Source: Thalassospira lucentensis
GTDB lineage: Bacteria; Pseudomonadota; Alphaproteobacteria; Rhodospirillales; Thalassospiraceae
DNA length: 64,000 nt
Direction of reading: 5' to 3'
Assembly: GCF_001613805.1 (NCBI RefSeq)
Contig: NZ_LPVY01000011.1
Coordinates: forward strand, 124,001 to 188,000
In this document: positions 38,482-47,538 of the stretch, one piece after another
Position numbering within the stretch: position 1 is the first letter of the stretch
Layout of the letters: every line of letters starts with the position of its first letter
Made by a program: the position numbers and the translations under genes
Notes under the pieces: model-generated
The model's input: the letters and a program-made list of their open reading frames with translations, nothing else
What the model was told of the DNA's origin: nothing
The model's database searches: none

Positions 38482-40910
38482 CAACCCCGAACACCTGTCA
38501 CCATTGTGGAGATCCGGTGACATCCATGTCACCGGCGGGACCCGATTTCTGCTGTCGGGGCTGTGCAGGTGCGTTCGCGCTTCTGGGTGATCTTGGGCTG
38601 AAATCTTATTACAGCCGTCGAAGCATTGATCCAAAAACCAGACCTTTGCGCCCCGATACGGATGAAATCGCAGCGATTAATTTCACCGACCTTGCCAGTA
38701 CCGACGACAAAGGCATTCATCATCTGAACCTGATGGTAGACGGCATTCATTGTGCTGCCTGTGTCTGGCTGATCGAAACCCTTTTGCAAAAAAATCCGTC
38801 CGTCCTGCATGCGCGCGTCAACATGACCACCCGCCGCCTAAGGATGGCATGGAACGGCGACATTGCCGATGTCGATGAGCTGGTTAAACCGGTTCTGCAA
38901 ATGGGATACCGGCTGATTCCGTTTGATCCCGCAGCGCTCGAACAGGCGACCCAGGCCCGCAACAGCGAATTGCTCCGCTGTCTGGCAGTTGCCGGATTTG
39001 CCGCAGGCAATGTCATGCTGCTTTCGGTGTCCGTCTGGGCTGGGTATTTTCAGGGCATGGGCGGGGCAACCCGCGATCTTTTCCATTGGATATCGGCCCT
39101 GATTGCCCTTCCGGCGGCGGCCTATGCCGGTATCCCGTTTTATCGATCCGCATGGGGCGCAATGCGCAATCGCCGGGTCAATATGGATGTCCCGATCAGC
39201 CTCGGCGTTATTCTTGCCCTTGGCATGAGCTTGGCCGAAACCATGCGGGGCGGCCCTCATGCCTATTTTGATTCGGCGATAACACTTCTGTTCTTCCTGC
39301 TGGTCGGTCGTTATCTTGACAACCGTGCTCGCGGTCAGGCCCGATCGGCGGCCGAACATCTGCTGTCGCTAAATGCCCGGTCGGTCACGGTCCTGGATGA
39401 CGATGGCACCCGCCGACTGATTGCGCCGGACAAGGCAAAGCCGGGCATGATTGTTATGGTGGCCGCAGGTGAACGGATCGGCATTGATGGTGAAATCCTC
39501 GACGGGCAGTCGGATATCGACACCAGCCTGATCACGGGTGAAAGCATCCCCGGCATTGCCAAACCGGGCGCGACCGTTTTTGCCGGAACAACCAATATTT
39601 CAGCCCCCTTGCGCATACGTGTTACCGCAACCGGTCAAACCACGCTTTTGGCGGAAATTGTCCGGTTGATGGAAAATGCCGAACAGGGACGTGCCAAATA
39701 TGTGGCCCTTGCCGACAGGGTGGCAAAATCCTATGCCCCCGTGGTCCATATTCTTTCAGGCACGACATTTCTGGGTTGGTGGCTGATTGGCGGGATTGGC
39801 TGGCAGGATGCCCTGATGAATGCGATTGCCGTTCTGATCATCACTTGCCCCTGCGCGCTGGCGCTCGCTGTGCCGGTCGTTCAGGTGATTGCAACCGGGC
39901 GGCTGTTGCGTGCAGGGATTCTTGTCAAATCGGCCACCGCACTGGAAAGACTGACCAGCATTCGCGGTGTCATTTTTGATAAAACCGGTACATTAACCAC
40001 CGGCAAGCCCGAATTAATAAGCAATACCGAAAATGAAGGGTCGCTTGAACTTGCGGCTTCCATCGCCGCCAATAGCACCCATCCACTATCCCGTGCCCTG
40101 GTTCGGGCCGCCGGAAATGTAACACCAATCGCCAACGTCTCCGAACATCCAGGGCAGGGATTGTCTGCGGAATTGCCCGGTGGCGTGGTTCGGCTGGGAA
40201 GCCGTGCATTTTGCGGCATTGCTGAAAATGCTGACCTTTCCAGCCACGTTGCGGGCCCCGAAATATGGTTACAGGAACCGGGACGGGCAGCCGTCCGATT
40301 TGTTTTCCGCGATGCCCCGCGCCATGATGCCGAACAGGTTATCGAAACGCTGTCTGCACGCGGATTTGATATCGCCCTTATGTCGGGGGATCGGCCGGTG
40401 ACGGTATCGCAGCTTGCCGAAACGCTTGGCATCCGCGACTGGAAGGCACAACTATCTCCGGCGGACAAGGCAAACGAAATCGCCCGCCGCGCAGAAGACG
40501 GAAAATGCGACCTTATGGTCGGTGACGGCATTAATGATGCGCCGGCACTTGCCGCGGCCCACGCATCCATGTCACCAGCCAGTGCCGCCGAAATCAGCCA
40601 GAACGTCGCCAACATCGTGTTTCAGGGGGATCGTCTTTCAGCCGTGATAGAGGCCATCGATGTTGCAAAAAAATCCGACCGGCTTGTGCGGCAGAATTTC
40701 ATGCTTTCGTTTGGCTATAACATGATTACGATTCCATTGGCGGTTTCGGGTATGGTCACCCCACTGGTGGCCGCCATTGCGATGTCTTCATCATCTTTGA
40801 TTGTAATTGCCAACGCATTGCGCCTGCGATCAGGAAGTGACAAACCGGCAATCGAAGATCGCGCACCCCTCGCCGTACGTGCCCAAGAGGCAGGAGCTCC
40901 GTCAGTATGA
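38478..40910 (+). CDS. ccoI: Copper-transporting P-type ATPase CcoI
   Basis: CcoI (FixI) is a copper pump needed for cbb3 oxidase maturation. The 810-residue P1B-ATPase has an N-terminal Cys-rich stretch (CHHCGDPV, CCRGCAG), a heavy-metal-binding domain with GIHCAACVW near 90, the membrane CPCALALAV motif near 457, the phosphorylation site DKTGTLTTG near 501 and GDGINDAP near 680. Eight helices are expected. It overlaps ccoH and ccoS by four bases on either side. Confidence 0.97.
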   Translation: MTTPNTCHHCGDPVTSMSPAGPDFCCRGCAGAFALLGDLGLKSYYSRRSIDPKTRPLRPDTDEIAAINFTDLASTDDKGIHHLNLMVDGIHCAACVWLIETLLQKNPSVLHARVNMTTRRLRMAWNGDIADVDELVKPVLQMGYRLIPFDPAALEQATQARNSELLRCLAVAGFAAGNVMLLSVSVWAGYFQGMGGATRDLFHWISALIALPAAAYAGIPFYRSAWGAMRNRRVNMDVPISLGVILALGMSLAETMRGGPHAYFDSAITLLFFLLVGRYLDNRARGQARSAAEHLLSLNARSVTVLDDDGTRRLIAPDKAKPGMIVMVAAGERIGIDGEILDGQSDIDTSLITGESIPGIAKPGATVFAGTTNISAPLRIRVTATGQTTLLAEIVRLMENAEQGRAKYVALADRVAKSYAPVVHILSGTTFLGWWLIGGIGWQDALMNAIAVLIITCPCALALAVPVVQVIATGRLLRAGILVKSATALERLTSIRGVIFDKTGTLTTGKPELISNTENEGSLELAASIAANSTHPLSRALVRAAGNVTPIANVSEHPGQGLSAELPGGVVRLGSRAFCGIAENADLSSHVAGPEIWLQEPGRAAVRFVFRDAPRHDAEQVIETLSARGFDIALMSGDRPVTVSQLAETLGIRDWKAQLSPADKANEIARRAEDGKCDLMVGDGINDAPALAAAHASMSPASAAEISQNVANIVFQGDRLSAVIEAIDVAKKSDRLVRQNFMLSFGYNMITIPLAVSGMVTPLVAAIAMSSSSLIVIANALRLRSGSDKPAIEDRAPLAVRAQEAGAPSV

Positions 40911-41083
40911 GCAACCTATTACTTCTGATACCAATCGCCCTGTTTCTGGGACTTCTCGGGCTGGCGGCATTTCTGTGGTCGCTTAAATCCGGGCAGTTCG
41001 ATGATATGGAAGGGGCCGCCAATCGCATCCTTTTTGATGACGACGATCAGGAACCGCAGGACAGCCATACGAAAAACAACTGA
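40907..41083 (+). CDS. ccoS: cbb3 oxidase maturation protein CcoS
   Basis: A 58-residue protein beginning MSNLLLLIPIALFLGLLGLAA, a single membrane helix, followed by FLWSLKSGQFDDMEGAANRILFDDD. The last sequence, with a Gln-Phe-Asp-Asp core after the helix, is the CcoS signature. It works with CcoI in cofactor delivery. The start overlaps the ccoI stop (ATGA). It closes ccoGHIS. Confidence 0.95.
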   Translation: MSNLLLLIPIALFLGLLGLAAFLWSLKSGQFDDMEGAANRILFDDDDQEPQDSHTKNN

Positions 41084-41101
41084 ATGAAACGTTAGTATCG
41101 C

Positions 41102-41131
41102 TTGAACTGCCCCTATCTGATCGAATAGATT
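41102..41131 (+). promoter_or_regulatory. Candidate promoter of the Fnr-family gene
   Basis: TTGAAC at 41102-41107 and TAGATT at 41126-41131 are separated by 18 bases, some 45 bases before the start codon. I see no Fnr box here, so autoregulation by that route is not evident. Confidence 0.45.
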
Positions 41132-41175
41132 AATTCCAATTCAACACCTTAATAAATGTAGCTCCGGAGTTTGCC

Positions 41176-41874
41176 ATGTCTGTGCGTTCCCAGCTTTGTG
41201 AGGCCTGCGGAATCAAGGACTTGACCTTCTGCTCTTCTTTGCAGGGTACGGAGCATGACCGTCTGCGCCAGATGCTGACTCATGTTCAGTTTGATCCGCA
41301 CAGCACGATTTTCCATGAAGCCGAAGATGCCGATTACGTTTTCAACGTCACATCGGGTTCGGTAAAGCTTTACAAACTTCTGGGTGATGGCCGCCGACAG
41401 ATCACCGGTTTCCTTTTCCCCGGTGATTTTCTTGGTCTGGCGCTGAACACCACATACAGCTACACCGCCGAAGCAATCGAGCCGGTAACCGCCTGCCGCT
41501 TCCCGCGTGAGAAGCTTGAAAAGCTGTTTGACGAATTCCCGCGTCTTGAAAAACGCATGCTGGGCATGGCGGTTGACGAACTGGCCGCCGCACAGGACCA
41601 GATGCTGCTGCTCGGTCGCAAGACCGCCAAGGAAAAAGTCGCATCCTTCCTTCTGATGCTGGCCCGCCGTCAGGAACATCGCGGCGAGGAAAGTGACACG
41701 ATCCAGGTCCCGATGAGCCGTTCCGACATCGCCGATTATCTTGGCCTGACCATTGAAACGGTGTCACGAACCCTGACGCAGTTGCGCAAGGAAGCGACGA
41801 TTACGCTAAGGGATAACCGTCATATCGAAGCGGTCGGCATTGATATGCTCGAAGACCTTGCCGAAGGTTTGTGA
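41176..41874 (+). CDS. Fnr-family oxygen-sensing transcription regulator
   Basis: The 232-residue Crp/Fnr protein has cysteines at 8, 11, 19 (CEACGIKDLTFC) and 107 (TACRFP). Three near the N-terminus and one central are what an Fnr-type [4Fe-4S] oxygen sensor needs. The helix-turn-helix includes SRSDIADYLGLTIETVSRTL; E194 and S197-R198 match the residues with which Fnr reads TTGAT. It sits right behind the cco operons, which carry three matching boxes, so it is likely their activator. Calling it FnrL or FixK2 is not certain. GGAG precedes the start. Confidence 0.93.
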   Translation: MSVRSQLCEACGIKDLTFCSSLQGTEHDRLRQMLTHVQFDPHSTIFHEAEDADYVFNVTSGSVKLYKLLGDGRRQITGFLFPGDFLGLALNTTYSYTAEAIEPVTACRFPREKLEKLFDEFPRLEKRMLGMAVDELAAAQDQMLLLGRKTAKEKVASFLLMLARRQEHRGEESDTIQVPMSRSDIADYLGLTIETVSRTLTQLRKEATITLRDNRHIEAVGIDMLEDLAEGL

Positions 41875-41878
41875 TTGC

Positions 41879-41896
41879 GTTGTGCAAATGCACAAC
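41879..41896. promoter_or_regulatory. Perfect 8-bp palindrome between the Fnr gene and panB
   Basis: GTTGTGCAAATGCACAAC is an 8-bp inverted repeat with an AA spacer, starting five bases after the regulator stop. There is no T tract, so it is not a standard terminator. A protein-binding site in the panB upstream region or a transcript-end stabiliser are both possible. Confidence 0.4.
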
Positions 41897-42088
41897 AAAT
41901 CGCGAAATGGACTGAATATCCTGCAACTGCAATAACGGGAACCTGTCCTGTTAAAGGCTATTCGACCAAAAGCCTGTTTCGCGATTGCGAAAAAACAGTT
42001 CCCGCAAATGGTCATCATATTGTAAACATGACGGCACGCCTGACACAGATCGGGCAGCCAAATCCGGTTATACCGGGGGAGAAACGTC

Positions 42089-42937
42089 ATGAGTGCCACC
42101 ACAAGAAAACAGGGCCGCATCACGGTTCCTGAAATTCGTGCCCGCAAGGGTGCAGAACCGGTTGTCTGCCTTACGGCCTATACCACGCCGATGGCACAAC
42201 GCCTGGATGAACACTGCGACCTTCTTCTGGTCGGTGATTCATTGGGCATGGTTGTTTACGGCATGGAAAGCACCCTTGCCGTCACCGTCGACATGATGAT
42301 CAACCACGGCAAGGCTGTCATGCGCGGCAGCTCGAACGCCTGTGTGATCGTTGATCTGCCATTCGGAAGCTATCAGGAATCCAAGAAACAGGCGTTCCGC
42401 ACCGCATCACGCATTCTGGCCGAAACCGGTTGCGCAGGTGTGAAACTTGAAGGTGGCGCCGAGCTGGCCGACACCATCGCGTTTCTGAGCCAGCGCGGTA
42501 TTCCCGTCATGGCCCATATCGGCCTGATGCCCCAGCAGGTCAACACCATGGGCGGCTTCAAAAGTCAGGGCCGTGGTGACGACGCTGCTGCCAAGGTGCT
42601 TGCCGATGCAAAAGCCGTTGCCCAAGCCGGTGCATTTTCGGTTGTTGTCGAAGGCACTGTCGAAGCCGTGGCACGACGCATCACCACGGAAATCGATATT
42701 CCAACCATCGGCATTGGCGCATCTGTCGCCTGCGACGGACAGGTATTGGTGACCGAAGATATCCTCGGAATGTTTTCCGATTTCACCCCGAAATTTGTCA
42801 AACGCTATGCCAATCTCGGCGATCAGATTTCCAAGGCGGTTGAAAGCTACGCCACCGAAGTCCGGACACGTCAGTTTCCGACCGATGATCATTGCTTTGG
42901 CGTAACCAAACCCGGCAAATTGCGCGCTGTAAAATAG
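42089..42937 (+). CDS. panB: Ketopantoate hydroxymethyltransferase
   Basis: PanB adds a hydroxymethyl group from methylene-tetrahydrofolate to 2-oxoisovalerate, the first committed step to pantothenate. The 282-residue protein contains [30 protein letters not shown] near residues 25-54, [10 protein letters not shown] near 90 and [10 protein letters not shown] near 115. These hold the metal-binding Asp residues and the catalytic Glu region. A strong GGGGAGAAA precedes the start. panC follows at 40 bases. Confidence 0.96.
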   Translation: MSATTRKQGRITVPEIRARKGAEPVVCLTAYTTPMAQRLDEHCDLLLVGDSLGMVVYGMESTLAVTVDMMINHGKAVMRGSSNACVIVDLPFGSYQESKKQAFRTASRILAETGCAGVKLEGGAELADTIAFLSQRGIPVMAHIGLMPQQVNTMGGFKSQGRGDDAAAKVLADAKAVAQAGAFSVVVEGTVEAVARRITTEIDIPTIGIGASVACDGQVLVTEDILGMFSDFTPKFVKRYANLGDQISKAVESYATEVRTRQFPTDDHCFGVTKPGKLRAVK

Positions 42938-42977
42938 CAGCACCGCATACGCCCAACAGACGATCGACAACACGACA

Positions 42978-43847
42978 ATGACGCTTAAAACCGTTCACAG
43001 CGTTGCAGAACTGCGCGCGGTTATTGCCCAATGGCGCGCAGAAGGTTTGCGCGTCGGACTGGTTCCCACAATGGGGGCCCTTCATGCCGGGCATATCAGC
43101 CTGACGGAGCATATCCGCAATCACGCTGATCGTGTTGTTGTCAGCATTTTCGTCAATCCGACGCAGTTTGGCCCCAACGAGGATTTCGGTGCCTATCCGC
43201 GCACCTTGCCCGATGACCAGAAGATGCTTGATGCTGCCGGGGTGGAGCTGTGCTTTGCCCCCTCGGTCGAAGAAATGTATCCCGATGGCTTTGCCACCCG
43301 TGTCAGCGTTGACGGATCCCTGACCAACGTGCTGTGCGGTGCCGCCCGGCCCGGCCATTTTGACGGCGTCGCCCAGATCGTAACCAAACTTTTGCTGCAA
43401 GCCTTGCCCGATAGCGCGATATTCGGCCAGAAAGACTATCAGCAACTGATGGTCATCCGGCGTTTCAGCACCGACCTGAACATACCGGTCGAAATCATCG
43501 GTGCACCGATCCTGCGTGAGGAAGACGGACTGGCAATGTCATCGCGCAACCGTTACCTCACCCCAGATGAACGTGCTGTTGCTCCGACCCTTAACCGGGT
43601 TCTAAGCGAAATCGTTAAAGCCGCGGTATCCGGTGCGGAAATCGGCCCGCTTCTGGCCAGGGGACGCGAAGACATCCTGCGCGCGGGTTTCAGCGCGATC
43701 GATTACCTTGAAATCCGGGATGCCAATACGCTTGAACTGGTCACCGAACGCGTCACAGGTCCCAACCGCGTCTTTGTCGCCGCCCATCTTGGCAAGGCCC
43801 GCCTGATTGACAATCACGCCATCGAACCAGCCCATATCGTGAGTTAA
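42978..43847 (+). CDS. panC: Pantothenate synthetase
   Basis: PanC joins pantoate and beta-alanine with ATP to make pantothenate. The 289-residue protein has the nucleotide-binding PTMGALHAGHISL at about 30-42, SIFVNPTQFGPNEDF near 56, FGQKDYQQLMVIRR near 150 and the KMSKS-like MSSRNRYLT near 188. It completes a panBC unit. panD is not in view. Confidence 0.96.
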   Translation: MTLKTVHSVAELRAVIAQWRAEGLRVGLVPTMGALHAGHISLTEHIRNHADRVVVSIFVNPTQFGPNEDFGAYPRTLPDDQKMLDAAGVELCFAPSVEEMYPDGFATRVSVDGSLTNVLCGAARPGHFDGVAQIVTKLLLQALPDSAIFGQKDYQQLMVIRRFSTDLNIPVEIIGAPILREEDGLAMSSRNRYLTPDERAVAPTLNRVLSEIVKAAVSGAEIGPLLARGREDILRAGFSAIDYLEIRDANTLELVTERVTGPNRVFVAAHLGKARLIDNHAIEPAHIVS

Positions 43848-43894
43848 ACAGTGGCTTGGCCGGGACGAATCGCCGATTGCGGTGAAAGCGGTAT

Positions 43895-43920
43895 CAAAAG
43901 CGCAGAACATCGCGCTTTTG
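43895..43920 (+). terminator. Hairpin downstream of panC
   Basis: CAAAAGCGC at 43895-43903 pairs perfectly with GCGCTTTTG at 43912-43920. No T tract follows outside the stem, so it is a weak terminator or an mRNA 3' end. Another hairpin with a proper T tract lies further on. Confidence 0.5.
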
Positions 43921-43933
43921 CGCCTGATTGCGC

Positions 43934-44035
43934 TTGACTCTCCACCCCCTATCGCATAAACCCTGCGCAACAAAGGTCGCCCAAGGGGTGACTCCCCCAG
44001 TCCTCGAGTTGTCGAGCACTGGGTTTTAGTTTTTT
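43934..44035 (+). ncRNA. Candidate small RNA or attenuated leader upstream of ffh
   Basis: TTGACT at 43934 followed by CATAAA at 43955-43960 could start a transcript near 43967. That RNA would have a GGGG/CCCC hairpin (43985-43997 region) and end at a strong terminator at 43996-44035, giving about 70 bases. It ends 44 bases before the ffh start. It may be a separate sRNA or an attenuator for ffh. It has no likeness to SRP RNA that I can see. Confidence 0.4.
43996..44035 (+). terminator. Strong intrinsic terminator between panC and ffh
   Basis: The 12-base arms at 43996-44007 and 44012-44023 pair with one C-C mismatch around a GTTG loop, followed by TTTTAGTTTTTT. Little room remains before ffh for an independent promoter, which is unusual. 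Confidence 0.85.
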
Positions 44036-44079
44036 GTGCGCACACGGTGGAAACACCGGAAACACAGACGGGATTTGGA

Positions 44080-45564
44080 ATGTTTGAAGGACTAAGCGAT
44101 CGCCTTGGCGGGGTTCTTGATAAGCTGCGCAGACGTGGCGCGCTGAAAGAATCCGACGTCAAGGAAGCCATGCGCGAAGTACGCGTCGCCCTGCTTGAGG
44201 CTGACGTAGCGCTGCCGGTCGTCAAATCATTCATCACCAATGCAACCGAGCGTGCGGTTGGTCAGGACGTTCTGCGTTCGGTCACACCGGGCCAGATGGT
44301 CGTCAAGATCGTTCATGACGAACTGAAAAACATGCTGGGTGAAGGCGAGGATATCAACCTTGCGGCCACCCCGCCGGTTCCGATCCTGATGGTCGGTCTG
44401 CAGGGTTCGGGTAAAACCACGAGCTCGGCCAAGATCGCGCTGCATCTGACCAAAAAGCGCAACAAGAAAGTCCTGCTGGCGTCGCTTGATATCTATCGCC
44501 CGGCCGCCCAGCAGCAGTTGAAAATTCTGGCCGACAATAACGGCCTGAACGTTCTGCCGATCATTATGGGCGAAAAGCCGGTATCGATCGCAAAACGCGC
44601 AATGGATATGGGCCGCAAGGAAGGCTATGACGCCGTCATCCTCGATACTGCAGGTCGCCTGCATATCGATATGGAACTGATGAGCGAGGTCGCCCAGGTC
44701 CGTGACGCGGTCAACCCGGCCGAAACCCTTCTGGTCACCGATGCGATGACCGGTCAGGACTCGGTCAATGTGGCCAAGGAATTCGCCGAAAAGGTCGGCA
44801 TTACCGGTATCGTTCTGACCCGTATCGACGGTGATGCACGCGGTGGTGCGGCTCTTTCGATGCGTCAGATCACCGGCTGCCCGATCAAGATGCTCGGTAC
44901 CGGTGAAAAAATCGACGAGATGGAAGCCTTCCATCCGGATCGTATCGCCAACCGTATCCTCGGTATGGGCGATGTCGTCAGCCTTGTTGAAAAGGCTGCC
45001 GAGACGATCAAACAGGAAGACGCCGAGAAAATGGCGAAGAAGCTCGCAAAGGGTCAGTTTGACCTGAACGATCTTCTTTCCCAGCTCAAGCAGCTTCAGA
45101 AAATGGGTGATCTTTCCGGCATCATGGGGATGCTGCCGGGCATGGGCGCGCTGAAAAAACAGATGTCGCAGACCAAGCTTGATCCCAAACTTCTGACCCA
45201 TCAGGAGGCGATCATCCTGTCGATGACGCCCAAGGAACGAGAAAACCCGGCCCTGATCAAGGCATCGCGCAAAAAGCGTATTGCCGCAGGCTGCGGTCTT
45301 TCGGTTCAGGATGTGAACAAGCTGCTCAAACAGTATCAGACCATGTCCACCATGATCAAAAAGATGGGCAAGATGGGCAAAAAGGGACTGTTTGGCGGCA
45401 TGCCGAAAATGGATCCCTCGATGCTCGAAGGCGGCGACATGCCCGATATGAGCAAGTTGCCAAAAGGATTTCCCGGTGCCGGGGGCGGATTACCGCCCGG
45501 GTTCCCGGGATTGGGCGGCGGTGGTTTGCCGCCGGGATTTCCGGGGTTCGGTAAAAAGAAATAG
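44080..45564 (+). CDS. ffh: Signal recognition particle GTPase Ffh
   Basis: Ffh binds SRP RNA and the signal sequence of nascent membrane proteins and hands ribosomes to FtsY. The ATG at 44080 gives MFEGLSDRLG, the usual Ffh start; a GTG at 44047 only adds 11 atypical residues. The 494-residue protein has N and G domains with GLQGSGKTTSSAK near 106, DTAGRLH near 189 and TRIDGDARGG near 247, then a Met-rich M domain. The tail is a Gly/Pro repeat (GGLPPGFPG appears twice). Confidence 0.97.
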   Translation: MFEGLSDRLGGVLDKLRRRGALKESDVKEAMREVRVALLEADVALPVVKSFITNATERAVGQDVLRSVTPGQMVVKIVHDELKNMLGEGEDINLAATPPVPILMVGLQGSGKTTSSAKIALHLTKKRNKKVLLASLDIYRPAAQQQLKILADNNGLNVLPIIMGEKPVSIAKRAMDMGRKEGYDAVILDTAGRLHIDMELMSEVAQVRDAVNPAETLLVTDAMTGQDSVNVAKEFAEKVGITGIVLTRIDGDARGGAALSMRQITGCPIKMLGTGEKIDEMEAFHPDRIANRILGMGDVVSLVEKAAETIKQEDAEKMAKKLAKGQFDLNDLLSQLKQLQKMGDLSGIMGMLPGMGALKKQMSQTKLDPKLLTHQEAIILSMTPKERENPALIKASRKKRIAAGCGLSVQDVNKLLKQYQTMSTMIKKMGKMGKKGLFGGMPKMDPSMLEGGDMPDMSKLPKGFPGAGGGLPPGFPGLGGGGLPPGFPGFGKKK

Positions 45565-45607
45565 CCAAGCCCCCGGTTCTCAAGATTTTTCGAAAGAACC
45601 AAACACC

Positions 45608-45646
45608 CCGGTTCCCTGAACCGGAATAAATTGATCCTCCGGGATC
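45608..45646 (+). promoter_or_regulatory. Two small hairpins in the rpsP leader
   Basis: CCGGTTC (45608-45614) pairs with GAACCGG (45618-45624), and GATCC (45633-45637) with GGATC (45642-45646). Neither is followed by T residues. They lie in the 126-base gap between ffh and rpsP and could serve leader control or mRNA stability. Confidence 0.4.
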
Positions 45647-45690
45647 GTAACTTGAAGACTACAAACCCAAGCTGAAAGGAACTTATCCGA

Positions 45691-46095
45691 ATGGCTGTCA
45701 AGATTCGTCTTTCCCGTGGCGGTGCCAAAAAGCGTCCGTACTACCGTATCGTAGTTGCAGATGCCCGTGCCCCGCGTGACGGCAGCTTCATCGAGAAAGT
45801 CGGTACCTATGATCCGATGCTCCCGAAGGATGCTGACAACCGCGTGACCTTCAAAGAAGAGCGCATCAAATATTGGCTGGGCGTTGGCGCACAGCCGACC
45901 GATCGTGTTGCACGTTTCCTGGGCAAAGCTGGCCTGGCTGACGCGTTCAAACCGACCGAACAGCCCCAGAAGTCTGCTCCGAAGGCGAAAGCCCAGGAAC
46001 GCCTTCGTGAGAAAGCTGAAAAAGCCGAAGCCGCTGCTGCTGCAGCTGCCGAAGCTGCTGCGGCTCCTGCTGAAGAAGCTGCCAGCGAAGAATAA
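45691..46095 (+). CDS. rpsP: 30S ribosomal protein bS16
   Basis: bS16 belongs to the small-subunit body. The 134-residue protein has the standard core ([29 protein letters not shown] at the front, then [34 protein letters not shown]) ending at about residue 85. After it comes an extension of about 45 residues rich in Lys, Glu and Ala ([20 protein letters not shown]). Such extensions occur in alphaproteobacteria. It leads the rpsP-rimM-trmD-rplS operon. Confidence 0.97.
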   Translation: MAVKIRLSRGGAKKRPYYRIVVADARAPRDGSFIEKVGTYDPMLPKDADNRVTFKEERIKYWLGVGAQPTDRVARFLGKAGLADAFKPTEQPQKSAPKAKAQERLREKAEKAEAAAAAAAEAAAAPAEEAASEE

Positions 46096-46140
46096 GCTTT
46101 TCGCACGCTTTGATCAGATACCGGAAATTTGTGAACCGAA

Positions 46141-46815
46141 ATGGCTGATACCCGCAAATCCAAAACCGACGATGCATTTGTCTGCGTCGGCATGATCACC
46201 GCCCCGCACGGGGTGCGTGGTGCCGTGCGCGTCAAAAGCTATACCGTCGATCCGGATAACCTTGTCGGTTACGGCCCGTTGTTCGACGCCAAGGGACAGG
46301 CGAAATTCAAACTGTCTCCTGTCGGACATGTTCGCGACCAGCTGATCGCCAAGATCGATGGTGTGAACGACCGGGACGCCGCCGAACGGCTGCGGGGAAC
46401 CAAGCTTTACGTACCGCGGACGGCCCTGCCGGAAACGGAAGACGAAGACGAATTCTATCTTGCCGATCTTGTCGGCCTGAAAGCCCATCATGTTGATGGT
46501 TCGCTGTTCGGGACGGTACGGGGTGTGGCTGATTTTGGCGCGGGCGATGTGATCGAAATCGCGCTGGAAGAAGTCCGTGGCAAAGTCGTCGTTCTGCCGT
46601 TTACCAAGGAAGTCGTGCCCGATGTGGTGCTTTCGGAACGCAAGCTGGTGGTAAATCCGCCCGAGGGGCTTTTGCAGGAAGAAGAAGGACCGGGAAATCG
46701 TACCCGCCGTCCGGGCAGCTCCCGCAAGGACTCTCAGGCCGACCGCGATTCTGATGCCGTCACTGCCGATGCAGTAGGCGCAGAAAATGCGACCGGCAGC
46801 GGAAAGGAGGCCTGA
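46141..46815 (+). CDS. rimM: Ribosome maturation factor RimM
   Basis: RimM binds S19 and helps mature the 30S head. The 224-residue protein has the family front CVGMITAPHGVRGAVRVKSYT at about 15-35 and the PRC-barrel core EDEFYLADLVGLKA near 101 and VLPFTKEVVPDV near 151. The last 45 residues are a variable, charged tail not found in shorter homologues. It is three bases from trmD. Confidence 0.94.
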   Translation: MADTRKSKTDDAFVCVGMITAPHGVRGAVRVKSYTVDPDNLVGYGPLFDAKGQAKFKLSPVGHVRDQLIAKIDGVNDRDAAERLRGTKLYVPRTALPETEDEDEFYLADLVGLKAHHVDGSLFGTVRGVADFGAGDVIEIALEEVRGKVVVLPFTKEVVPDVVLSERKLVVNPPEGLLQEEEGPGNRTRRPGSSRKDSQADRDSDAVTADAVGAENATGSGKEA

Positions 46816-46818
46816 TCG

Positions 46819-47535
46819 ATGTCTGTGTGGCAGGCCAAGGTTGCAACCCTGTTCCCGGAAATGTTCCCGGGCGCGCTCGGCCAGTCTCTGGCCGGACGGG
46901 CACTGGAAAACGGGATCTGGTCGCTGGATGTCAAAGACATCCGTGATCATGCAACCGACCGTCACCGCACTGTTGACGACAATCCTTTCGGGGGTGGGGC
47001 CGGTATGGTCATGCGCCCGGATATTGTCGACGCCACCCTGCGTGAATTGCGTGCGGAAGCTCCGCAATTGCCGCTGATTTATCTCAGCCCGCGCGGGAAA
47101 ATGCTGAACCAGAAACGTTGCCGCGAACTGGCAGCGGGACCGGGTGCCATCCTGTTGTGCGGTCGCTACGAAGGTATCGACCAGCGCGTACTTGATGAAC
47201 ACGCGGTCGAGGAAATCAGCATTGGCGATTACATCCTCATGGGCGGCGAACTGCCGGCCATGGTCCTGATTGAATCGTGCATTCGCCTTATCGAAGGTGT
47301 GGTCAACAAGACCGAATCCGTCGACGAGGAAAGCTTTGAAACCGGGTTGCTTGAATATCCGCATTACACGCGCCCGGCCAATTGGAACGGGCGTGACGTG
47401 CCGGAGATCTTGCTTTCCGGACATCATGCCAAGGTACAAGCCTGGCGGCATGCTCAGGCAGAGGAAATTACCCGTGCTCGGCGTCCTGACCTTTGGGATC
47501 AGTATGTCGCACGCGGGCACATCAAAGAGGGTTAA
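46819..47535 (+). CDS. trmD: tRNA (guanine-37 N1)-methyltransferase
   Basis: TrmD methylates G37 next to the anticodon and prevents frameshifts. The 238-residue SPOUT enzyme shows the knot region [17 protein letters not shown] near 112 and [20 protein letters not shown] near 133. [20 protein letters not shown] near 49 is also diagnostic. It is three bases from both rimM and rplS. Confidence 0.97.
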   Translation: MSVWQAKVATLFPEMFPGALGQSLAGRALENGIWSLDVKDIRDHATDRHRTVDDNPFGGGAGMVMRPDIVDATLRELRAEAPQLPLIYLSPRGKMLNQKRCRELAAGPGAILLCGRYEGIDQRVLDEHAVEEISIGDYILMGGELPAMVLIESCIRLIEGVVNKTESVDEESFETGLLEYPHYTRPANWNGRDVPEILLSGHHAKVQAWRHAQAEEITRARRPDLWDQYVARGHIKEG

Positions 47536-47538
47536 ACC

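Noticed and set aside
43848-44079. SRP RNA gene next to ffh
   Set aside because: The conserved SRP RNA loop sequences (GGTCAGG, GGAAGCAGCC type) are not present in this gap.
44047-44079. GTG start for ffh 11 codons upstream
   Set aside because: The added residues are not part of Ffh proteins, and the ATG at 44080 gives the standard N-terminus.
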